The notes under the pieces were generated by a model. That model was not told the origin of the DNA. It searched no databases and saw nothing but the letters and a program-made list of their open reading frames with translations. Both the position numbers and the translations under genes were made by a program. DNA of 35,867 nucleotides from HIMB59 sp038124765 (GTDB lineage Bacteria > Pseudomonadota > Alphaproteobacteria > HIMB59), in NCBI GenBank assembly GCA_038124765.1, contig JAYPCO010000009.1, positions 1 through 35,867 of the forward strand, given 5' to 3'. Positions 15,794-22,481 of the stretch are shown in pieces. Every line of letters begins with the position of its first letter. Position 1 is the first letter of the stretch.

Positions 15794-16279
15794 TTGTATG
15801 ATAATCCTGAATCTGTCAAAAGAGTTCAAAAACATTTATTTTCATTAAATTTAGATAATTCAATTATAAAATTAGATGAAACGGCTGCGTCAGCTAAGGA
15901 TGCTGCTAATTCTTTAAAAACTTCTGTGGGAAGTATAGTCAAATCAATTATCTTTCTAGATGATCGTAAGCAATGCTATTTGTTTCTAATTTCTGGTATT
16001 AACAAATTCAATAATAAAGGTTTTCATGAAGCTAACAATATAACCTTAACTAAACCTGATGCATCTGTGGTCAAAGAAATCACTGGTTTTTCTATAGGAG
16101 GTGTTTCTCCATACGGGCATTTATCTACACCTTATAAAGTTTATATTGATCCCGATCTTAAAAAATACCCATCAATTTACGCATCCGCAGGACATCCTTT
16201 TTATATTTTTAAAACAACATTTGATGAGTTGGCGCTAAATGCTAATGCAGAAGTTGCTGAATATTTTGAAATAATATGA
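15794..16279 (+). CDS. YbaK/EbsC-type aminoacyl-tRNA deacylase
   Basis: Proteins of this family hydrolyse mischarged aminoacyl-tRNAs, such as Cys- or Ala-tRNA(Pro), as free-standing editing factors. The 161 residues contain the expected order: ESVKRVQKHL at the start, VGSIVKSIIF with the conserved Lys near residue 50, FLISG, TGFSIGGVSPYGH near residue 97, YIDPDL and SAGHPFYIFK. The TTG at 15794 is the only fitting start; the ATG at 15798 is out of frame. It overlaps thiL by four bases (ATGA). Which mischarged tRNA it edits cannot be told from sequence, so no symbol is given. Confidence 0.85.
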   Translation: MYDNPESVKRVQKHLFSLNLDNSIIKLDETAASAKDAANSLKTSVGSIVKSIIFLDDRKQCYLFLISGINKFNNKGFHEANNITLTKPDASVVKEITGFSIGGVSPYGHLSTPYKVYIDPDLKKYPSIYASAGHPFYIFKTTFDELALNANAEVAEYFEII

Positions 16280-17165
16280 ATATAGAGTCTAAGATTATTC
16301 ATTACCTATCCCAAAAACACCATAAAATAGGTGATGATTGCGCATATCTAAGTGATACAAAGCAATTAATTACAACAGATAGTTTATTAGAGGGGGTGCA
16401 TTTCGATTTAAAATATTTTACTGATCGTCAAATTGCACATCGTATATTTTTATCAAACTATAGTGATATCTTATCTTCTGGAGGGATACCAAAATATGCA
16501 CTATTAAGTGTTAACACTCCTAAAAATAAACATAAAAGAGTTTTTAACATTATTAAACAATTAGAAATTTATTTAAAGAAATATCAAATTGAATTAATTG
16601 GTGGAGATACGACCAGTTCTAAAAACGATATTAATTTTTCTTTAACATTATTAAGTAAACAAATTGAGAAAAGATCAATATTAAAAAGATCATCGGCTAA
16701 AATTAATGACAATATATATACGTTTGAAAATATTGGTTATTCAAAGCTTGGATACTTATCGATTTATAAAAAACTAAAAATATCCTCCAAAATTAAAGGC
16801 TTATCACAAAAACAATTTTTAGAACCTAAAATTTATTCTTATCATCCTATGTTAAGACAAATAAAAGTTAACGCATGCATGGATATTTCTGATGGACTTT
16901 TAACCAGTTTGGAAATTCTATCCAAAGCTTCAAAAATTAAAATCATTATAAATGATTTAACTAATGTTAATAAACTTTTGAGAAAAGAAATTAATAATGA
17001 ATTCATATATAATAGCTTAATTTTAACTAGCGCAGAAGAATATGTCCCTCTATTTACATCTCAACAAGATTTAACTTCCCTTAACAATCTTAAGTTCTTT
17101 AAAAATATGAAATTGAAAATTGTTAAGATAGGAGAGGTTAAAAAGGGTTATGGAATAACTTCATC
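16276..17165 (+). CDS. thiL: Thiamine-monophosphate kinase (3' end lost in assembly gap)
   Basis: ThiL phosphorylates thiamine monophosphate to the cofactor thiamine diphosphate with ATP. The 296 residues before the gap contain the family signatures: KIGDDCAY near residue 17, TTDSLLEGVHFD, LSNYSDILSSGG, GGDTTSS and MDISDGLLTS. The usual length is about 320-330 residues, so about 30 residues are hidden in the N run. Any translation through the N run is meaningless. The ATGA overlap with the deacylase gene supports the start. The sequence is exceptionally Lys/Ile-rich. thiL often follows nusB or ribH; here it follows a tRNA-editing gene instead. Confidence 0.88.
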
Positions 17166-17265
17166 NNNNNNNNNNNNNNNNNNNNNNNNNNNNNNNNNNN
17201 NNNNNNNNNNNNNNNNNNNNNNNNNNNNNNNNNNNNNNNNNNNNNNNNNNNNNNNNNNNNNNNNN
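17166..17265. other. Assembly gap: exactly 100 N
   Basis: One hundred consecutive N is the customary placeholder for a scaffold gap of unknown length. The left edge is thiL near its 3' end and the right edge is mnmH cut at about residue 172 of an expected 350-370. The true missing sequence is therefore probably at least 600 bases and may hold additional genes. It also shows that the window comes from a scaffolded draft assembly. Confidence 0.97.
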
Positions 17266-17774
17266 CCTTCAAAATCAATTACTTGAAAATTTTTTTTATG
17301 TAATTCTTTTAAAAATAATGTTTTACCAACTCCTGTGATGCCAATAATTTGATTAAATTTATATTTTAATGCATCTTTTTCTAAAAAATTAACCACAGCT
17401 TTTCTAAAACTTTTATATCCTCCATCTAGCAAATAAACGTCATAACCAATTTGTTTAAGCACTAGGTAAAGACTTAAAGATCTTAAACCACCTCTCCAGC
17501 AGTAAATTAATACTTTGTCTTGTTTTGAAAAATTTATTTTTTTGATGATCTTTGAAATATTTTTACTAATAATCATCGCACCTTCTTTTTTGGCCATAAA
17601 AGAGTTTTCTGTATATTTAATTCCTATTTGATGTCGTTCCTTATTGGAAAGTACGGGTAAATTTATAGAATTAGGTACGTGGTCTTCTTTAAATTCTGCA
17701 GGAGATCTAACATCTATTATTATGCTATAATGCGATATAATGTTGTTCTTAAAAGGTACTCTATTGATACGCAT
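17266..17774 (-). CDS. mnmH: tRNA 2-selenouridine/geranyl-2-thiouridine synthase (3' end lost in assembly gap)
   Basis: MnmH (SelU) replaces sulfur by selenium, or geranylates it, at the wobble 2-thiouridine of certain tRNAs. The N-terminal rhodanese domain shows IIIDVRSPAEF, INLPVLSNKERHQIG, the active-site Cys in YCWRGGLRS and LDGGYKSFR. The start of the second, P-loop domain is visible as GITGVGKT before the gap. About half the protein is missing. The ATG at 17774 puts about 20 residues before the DVR segment, as in relatives; an ATG at 17783 is an alternative. The 5' end overlaps the divergent next gene by up to 35 bases. I cannot tell whether selenophosphate synthase exists in this genome. 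Confidence 0.87.
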
Positions 17775-18510
17775 ATTGCTCATTCTGTTTTTATTATATC
17801 CTTACTCATTAATATCCAAAAATATATATCTAGAATATGAAATTGACTGGAAATCTATTCACTTAGCCGACTTAATATGGGATATAGAAATAAATGACAA
17901 TACTTATAGCTTAATAGCAACAATTAAAAGTTATGGTGTAAGTGATACTATCTATAATTATCGATCAGTAACTAAAATCAATGGAAATATTGAAGGAAAT
18001 CAACTAAGGCCACTTTCTTATGATAGCTTTTCCAAGAGTAGGAGCCAAGATAGATACGTAACTATGTCCTTCAATGCAAATGGTGAAATAGTAACATTTG
18101 AAGTTTCTAAAAAGTTTTCACCTGAGGAAATTGAATTTCAAAATGGTTTAATAGCAAATTATAAATACTTTACTGATCCAATTACTCAATTAGTTCAGTA
18201 TTTCTTATTTGAGTCTAATACGGATCGTATGATTATCGACGGGCTAAATATCTACAAATTGAATTCTAAAATTTTGCCCAGTGTAATATTTAAAGAAAAT
18301 AATCCTACTATCTATGCTGGTAATGCAAATTCTCAAGAAATATTTTTTGAATTTTTTCAAGGACTTCAAAAAAAAGATAAAAAAAATAATATGAAAAAAA
18401 TTTTAGTCGATTATTTCACAGAAGAAAATATTAATATCCCAGTCAAGTTTACACTTGAGTCTAAAAAATTTAATGCAAACCTATATCTAAAAAATTATTC
18501 AATTCAATAA
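17740..18510 (+). CDS. DUF3108-type secreted protein
   Basis: This 256-residue protein begins with a hydrophobic leader (LLIRILLILFLLYPYSLIS), so it is probably exported. It resembles DUF3108 proteins, beta-rich periplasmic proteins of unknown function: YLEYEIDWKSIHLADLIWDIEI, then YNYRSVTKINGN, RPLSYDSFSKSR and TMSFNANGEIVTFEV. Two start choices exist: ATG 17740, inside the mnmH 5' end, or TTG 17764, just before MRILLIL-like sequence. Two TATAAT boxes at 17726-17731 and 17736-17741 would suit the later start better. The stop is immediately followed by the next ATG. Confidence 0.75.
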   Translation: MLFLKGTLLIRILLILFLLYPYSLISKNIYLEYEIDWKSIHLADLIWDIEINDNTYSLIATIKSYGVSDTIYNYRSVTKINGNIEGNQLRPLSYDSFSKSRSQDRYVTMSFNANGEIVTFEVSKKFSPEEIEFQNGLIANYKYFTDPITQLVQYFLFESNTDRMIIDGLNIYKLNSKILPSVIFKENNPTIYAGNANSQEIFFEFFQGLQKKDKKNNMKKILVDYFTEENINIPVKFTLESKKFNANLYLKNYSIQ

Positions 18511-18942
18511 ATGAGAGTTTTACGTAAAAGATCATTAACTAAAACTTTAACCTGGAGATGTGTTGCCACAACAGATACGTTTATCCTAAGTCTATTGATA
18601 ATAAATATAAGTTCTGACAAATTTATCTGGGATATTGCGGCATATATAGCGATATTTGAAGTCTTAACCAAAATGATACTTTATTATTTTCATGAAAGAA
18701 TTTGGAATAGAGTTCAAATAGGCAGACAGAATAATGTTGCAACCCCTATAAGATCCTTCATTAAAGCTATAACTTGGCGAATTTCCGCAACACTAGATAC
18801 TTTTGTATTAAGTTATTTTATTACAGGTAGATTGGATTGGGCTTCTTCTATTGCCATTTTTGAAATTATCACTAAATCTATATTATATTATTTTCATGAA
18901 AGATTTTGGAATAAAACAAAATGGGGAAGGGTTGATATTTAG
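18511..18942 (+). CDS. Tandem DUF2061 small membrane protein
   Basis: The 143 residues consist of two homologous halves. Half one runs about residues 5-70 (KTLTWRCVATTDTFILSLLI, then YIAIFEVLTKMILYYFHERI). Half two runs about residues 81-140 (KAITWRISATLDTFVLSYFI, then IAIFEIITKSILYYFHERF). Each half resembles a single DUF2061 domain, a two-helix membrane module of unknown function that usually occurs once in about 70-80 residues. A four-helix protein from internal duplication is therefore inferred. The ATG directly follows the preceding stop, so the two genes are probably co-translated. Confidence 0.82.
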   Translation: MRVLRKRSLTKTLTWRCVATTDTFILSLLIINISSDKFIWDIAAYIAIFEVLTKMILYYFHERIWNRVQIGRQNNVATPIRSFIKAITWRISATLDTFVLSYFITGRLDWASSIAIFEIITKSILYYFHERFWNKTKWGRVDI

Positions 18943-18945
18943 TTA

Positions 18946-19293
18946 ATGCCTTTCGTCAATCAGTTAGAAATTAATCTTATTAAATTATTTAAAGGAGACC
19001 TGCCTTTATACAAAAGTTATTGGGTTTATTATGTTTTGGGTAATTTTTTAATTTCTGCACCTTTATTGTTAATTACACGAATGCAAATTCAAAAATTTAT
19101 TTATACGTTTACTTTGTATTTAGTATTGAATTTAATTTATTATTTTACTTCTTGTTTAGGCGTTTGGAGAAGCTCTCAATCTTATCAAGGTAATAAAATA
19201 CTATCCTTTTTAGCTAGATTAATTGTTGTTATTGGTATTTCCACTACTGTGCTCGAATTAAGGACTATTTTTTCAATAATTTATGAAATTTGA
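18946..19293 (+). CDS. Small membrane protein of unknown function
   Basis: This 115-residue protein has about three hydrophobic helices: near residues 26-43 (VYYVLGNFLISAPLLLI), 50-68 (YTFTLYLVLNLIYYFTS) and 85-100 (LARLIVVIGISTTVL). A conserved-looking VWRSSQSYQG segment lies between the last two. I do not recognise a named family. It starts three bases after the tandem DUF2061 gene and is probably in the same transcript. Confidence 0.65.
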   Translation: MPFVNQLEINLIKLFKGDLPLYKSYWVYYVLGNFLISAPLLLITRMQIQKFIYTFTLYLVLNLIYYFTSCLGVWRSSQSYQGNKILSFLARLIVVIGISTTVLELRTIFSIIYEI

Positions 19294-19346
19294 TTAATTT
19301 GAATTAACTTCATTTCTTAATAAAAATCCATATGATTAAAATAATG

Positions 19347-19529
19347 ATGAGCGAAGATAACCAACTAGAGATTCGTAAGCTTTTAAAACGTCTTGGTATT
19401 AACTCTCAGCAACAGTTAATTAAATACCTTGAAGAAAATCCTGACAAAAAAGATATACAGGTAAAAGTCAATTTCGAAATAGATGGCAATAATTATTATA
19501 ATTTTGAAGATAGATTAAAAATTAAATAA
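19347..19529 (+). CDS. Small DUF6494-like protein
   Basis: This is a small soluble protein of 60 residues from the ATG at 19347 (65 from the ATG at 19332). The order MSEDNQ, then IRKLLKRLGINSQQQL, then an alternating polar/hydrophobic beta end (DIQVKVNFEIDG) recalls DUF6494, short alphaproteobacterial proteins of unknown function. In those the sequence begins with Met-Asn-Glu-Asp, which favours the later start. No Shine-Dalgarno decides it. The family call is from memory and tentative. Confidence 0.6.
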   Translation: MSEDNQLEIRKLLKRLGINSQQQLIKYLEENPDKKDIQVKVNFEIDGNNYYNFEDRLKIK

Positions 19530-19538
19530 TTTAGTTAA

Positions 19539-20180
19539 ATGAAAAAAATTCAGAAATATTTTATTAGTGGAATTTTAATTGTAGCACCACTTGCTTTATC
19601 CCTCTATGTGGCTTGGATAGTAGTCGGCATTGCGGATAATATCTTTAAACCTTTCATTCCATTACATAAATTTGGAATAATTAATGATATTCATGGTGTG
19701 GGTTTAATAGTTGCCTTTGTTTTTTTTACAATAATTGGTGCTGTAGCAGGAAGTTTTTTTGGTAGGCTTTATCAAAAAATTGTCGACTCTATTCTATCCA
19801 AAATACCTGGTCTCAATTCAATTTATAATACAGTTAAACAAATCATTGAAACTTTTGCTACGACACAATCTAATGCCTTTAAAGAGGTTGTTTTAATTGA
19901 ATACCCTCAAAAAGATATGTATGCATTAGGCTTTCTGACTAGTGACACTAAAGGAGAAATTGCAACTAAAAAAAAGACTAAGATGATTAATGTATTTATG
20001 CCATCCACGCCCAATCCAACGACTGGTTTTTTAATGTTTGTCCCAGTTACTAAAGTAACTAGACTTTCAATGTCTGTTGATCAGGCTATCAAATATATTA
20101 TCTCAGCAGGATTGGTAGCTCCAAGCGCACCATCCATAAAAAAAACTATTATTCCTTCAAAAAAATTAACTAAAAAGTAA
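19539..20180 (+). CDS. DUF502 inner-membrane protein
   Basis: This 213-residue membrane protein matches DUF502. It has a first helix after KKIQKYFISGILIVAPLALS (residues 8-30) and a second helix near 53-75. The characteristic soluble segments are KIPGLNSIYNTVKQI, EVVLIEYPQKDMYALGF, VFMPSTPNPTTGFLMFVP and the closing MSVDQAIKYIISAG. In many alphaproteobacteria a DUF502 gene neighbours recG, as it does here in convergent orientation with a 15-base 3' overlap. Function is not established to my knowledge; the two helices anchor a conserved C-terminal domain. Confidence 0.88.
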   Translation: MKKIQKYFISGILIVAPLALSLYVAWIVVGIADNIFKPFIPLHKFGIINDIHGVGLIVAFVFFTIIGAVAGSFFGRLYQKIVDSILSKIPGLNSIYNTVKQIIETFATTQSNAFKEVVLIEYPQKDMYALGFLTSDTKGEIATKKKTKMINVFMPSTPNPTTGFLMFVPVTKVTRLSMSVDQAIKYIISAGLVAPSAPSIKKTIIPSKKLTKK

Positions 20181-22235
20181 TTTTATAGCTTCTTGCTGTT
20201 TGAAAAAATAGAGGAGCGGTCCTATATTCTTCTTAAATTCTGAGGATTTATACTCTTCGTTTTTGATTATTAATTTAACAAAGTTTAAAGCTTCAATGAT
20301 AATTTCTTGATCATCTATGACGCTAACATATTTAAATAAAGACTCGCCACTTTGCCTTAATCCTAAGATATCCCCAGTTCCTCGTAACTCTAAGTCTTTT
20401 TCAGAAAGCTGAAATCCATCTAGGTATTGTTTAAAATACGCTAATCTTTTTGTTGAATTTTCACTAATTTCTTTTCCATATAAAGCAAAACAATAACCTT
20501 GATTTGAACCTCGTCCAACTCTTCCACGCAATTGATGAAGTTGTGATAAACCAAATTTTTCTGAATTTTCGATAATAATGTAATCAGCATTTTTATTATC
20601 AATTCCAACCTCAATAACGGTTGTGGCAACAATTAATTTAATTTCACCTTTTTTAAATTCTTCAATAATTTTATTTTTTTGATCATATTTCATTTTTCCA
20701 TGAAGCAATCCAACATCATCACCAAACACTTTTTGAAGTGATTTATATCTACTCTCAACATCTTTATAAATTTGATTTTCACTTGCTTCTACCAAAGGAC
20801 AAATCCAGTACCCCTGACTTTGATCAGATAGGTTTTTTTTTAAATAAATTTCTAGATCTTTAATTTTATCAGAGCTAGAAACCTTTGTTATTATTGGTTT
20901 TTGATAAGCAGGCCTTTCTTTTAAAATAACTTGTTCGATTTCTCCATACTGTGCTAAGGCCAGGGACCTCGGAATAGGAGTTGCAGACATTAATAAAATA
21001 TTAGTGCTTATACCTTTTTCAGCTAAGTTTAGTCTTTGTTGAACACCAAATCTGTGTTGTTCATCAATTATAATATAATTTAGATCTTTAAACGATACTT
21101 GATCTTGGAAAATGGCATGAGTTCCTACAATAAAATTAAACTCACCTAAACTAATTTTTTTATAAATAGTATTTTTATCTTTAGTGCTACCTGTTAATAG
21201 AACAGGCTTCATTGAGCTGTTTGTAAAAAAATTTAGTGCATTGAGATATATTTGTTGTGCTAGTATTTCTGTGGGTGCCATATAAGCTACTTGATGACCG
21301 TTATCTAAATAAGGTAAGGAAGAGAGTAGGGCAATTACTGTTTTACCTGAACCTACATCGCCTTGTAAAAGTATGGTTTCTCTGTAGTTACTATTACTAA
21401 AGTTATTAATCTCATTTATAGCCCTATGTTGATTTTCGGTTAATTTAAAAGGTAATTTATTAATAATTTCATTTTGACTATTAAAATTTAGATTTAGAGA
21501 ACTGGTTTTTTTTTTAGTTTTTTCTTTTAAATAGCGAATTGCAAAATAGTTTGAAATTAATTCATCTATAGCTAATCTTTTTCTATAAATTTCATTATTA
21601 TCAATATCTTTCTTATCTTCTGGAAAGTGAGTTTTTATCAATGAGTAGTAAAAACTATTAAAATTATTTTTTTCTATGATTTTTTTAGGAAGCCATTCAT
21701 TAAACTCTTTAAGTAATACCATCCCTTGATTTAAAATATTCTTTAAATCCTTAAGGGTAATACCTCTTGTCATAGGGTAAATACTTTCAAAAGATCTTAA
21801 TTTTTCTTCATTTTCAATTTCTTCAATATAGTCTGGATGGGCTATGCTAATATTGCTTTTATAAAAAGAAATTTTCCCACTAATAATCAATTCCTTATTT
21901 TCAGGATATTTTTGTCTTAGGTAATTACCTCTAACGGAAAAATAAATAATATTAATTATGAGGTTATCCTTTTGACATTCAATCACATAAGGCAACCTTG
22001 GATTAAAAGGGAATATATGCCTTTTCACTTTAACAAGAGTTGTTATCACTTGACCTTTTTCTAAATCCTTAAAATTAATATCTTGAGTTCTGTCTATGTA
22101 TTTTGAGGGGAGTATGTAAAAACTATCAATGATCGATTGGATACCTAGGTTCTTTAAATAGCTTGCTTTTTTTGGTCCAATACCTTTAAGTTTGTCTACA
22201 TTTTGATATAAAGGCAAAAAACTTTTTAAATCCAT
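20166..22235 (-). CDS. recG: ATP-dependent DNA helicase RecG
   Basis: RecG reverses stalled replication forks and branch-migrates Holliday junctions. Its 689 residues match the usual size (about 690). An N-terminal wedge/OB domain includes LKGIGPKKASYLKNLGI (16-32) and LPSKYIDR. Helicase motifs follow: TENQHRAINEI, Walker A GDVGSGKT (292-299), APTEILAQQ, the DEQHRFGVQQR box, SATPIPRSLALA, GLLHGKM, the late STVIEVGID-type motif as ATTVIEVGIDN, and QLRGRVGRG in the TRG region. It converges on the DUF502 gene and diverges from sdhE, sharing the two bases AT of the start codons. The possible promoter lies inside sdhE (TTGACA on the minus strand at 22276-22281). Confidence 0.96.
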   Translation of the reverse strand: MDLKSFLPLYQNVDKLKGIGPKKASYLKNLGIQSIIDSFYILPSKYIDRTQDINFKDLEKGQVITTLVKVKRHIFPFNPRLPYVIECQKDNLIINIIYFSVRGNYLRQKYPENKELIISGKISFYKSNISIAHPDYIEEIENEEKLRSFESIYPMTRGITLKDLKNILNQGMVLLKEFNEWLPKKIIEKNNFNSFYYSLIKTHFPEDKKDIDNNEIYRKRLAIDELISNYFAIRYLKEKTKKKTSSLNLNFNSQNEIINKLPFKLTENQHRAINEINNFSNSNYRETILLQGDVGSGKTVIALLSSLPYLDNGHQVAYMAPTEILAQQIYLNALNFFTNSSMKPVLLTGSTKDKNTIYKKISLGEFNFIVGTHAIFQDQVSFKDLNYIIIDEQHRFGVQQRLNLAEKGISTNILLMSATPIPRSLALAQYGEIEQVILKERPAYQKPIITKVSSSDKIKDLEIYLKKNLSDQSQGYWICPLVEASENQIYKDVESRYKSLQKVFGDDVGLLHGKMKYDQKNKIIEEFKKGEIKLIVATTVIEVGIDNKNADYIIIENSEKFGLSQLHQLRGRVGRGSNQGYCFALYGKEISENSTKRLAYFKQYLDGFQLSEKDLELRGTGDILGLRQSGESLFKYVSVIDDQEIIIEALNFVKLIIKNEEYKSSEFKKNIGPLLYFFKQQEAIKLLFS

Positions 22236-22281
22236 GAGTACTAATCAAGATAAATTAAAAAGGCTTAAATATCGATGTCAA
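22207..22281. promoter_or_regulatory. Overlapping promoter elements of recG and sdhE-mfd
   Basis: The two start codons share bases, so any promoter must lie in the other gene. On the plus strand TATAAA (22207-22212) could be the -10 for sdhE, with a leader of about 15 bases. On the minus strand a consensus TTGACA (22281-22276) with a weak TTAATT after 17 bases could serve recG, with a leader of about 10 bases. These are pattern matches only. Confidence 0.35.
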
Positions 22282-22479
22282 ACATTGGGTATTAAAGAAT
22301 TAGATGTGATATTTCAGCAAATTTTCGAAATTATCAAAAAGTCAGATGATAAAAAACTAATAGATTTACTTGATGAACTTTTAAAACATGAAACTCAATA
22401 TATTTTTGATCTTTTTTTCAATTCTGTAAGTGATGATGATACAATTAAATACAAATCCATTACCAATTTAATTAAATAG
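22234..22479 (+). CDS. sdhE: SdhE/YgfY-type flavinylation assembly factor
   Basis: SdhE promotes covalent attachment of FAD to the succinate dehydrogenase flavoprotein in the cytoplasm. The 81 residues fit the small helical family: LKRLKYRCQTLGIKELDVIF at the start and a DELLKHETQYIFDLFF segment, resembling the usual mid-protein acidic/aromatic motif. The signature RGxxE reads LGIKE here (residues 18-22): Gly and Glu are kept but Arg is Leu. Its place between recG and mfd is the familiar alphaproteobacterial arrangement. The ATG overlaps the recG start (CATG). Assignment is supported by context more than by the motif. Confidence 0.8.
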   Translation: MSTNQDKLKRLKYRCQTLGIKELDVIFQQIFEIIKKSDDKKLIDLLDELLKHETQYIFDLFFNSVSDDDTIKYKSITNLIK

Positions 22480-22481
22480 TT

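Noticed and set aside
15798..15800. ATG at 15798 as start of the YbaK-type gene
   Set aside because: It is out of frame with the conserved protein; the TTG at 15794 is in frame.
17148..17286. Reading frames that continue through the N run (thiL end, mnmH end)
   Set aside because: Translation through N and into the opposite flank is an artifact; both genes are cut at the gap edges.
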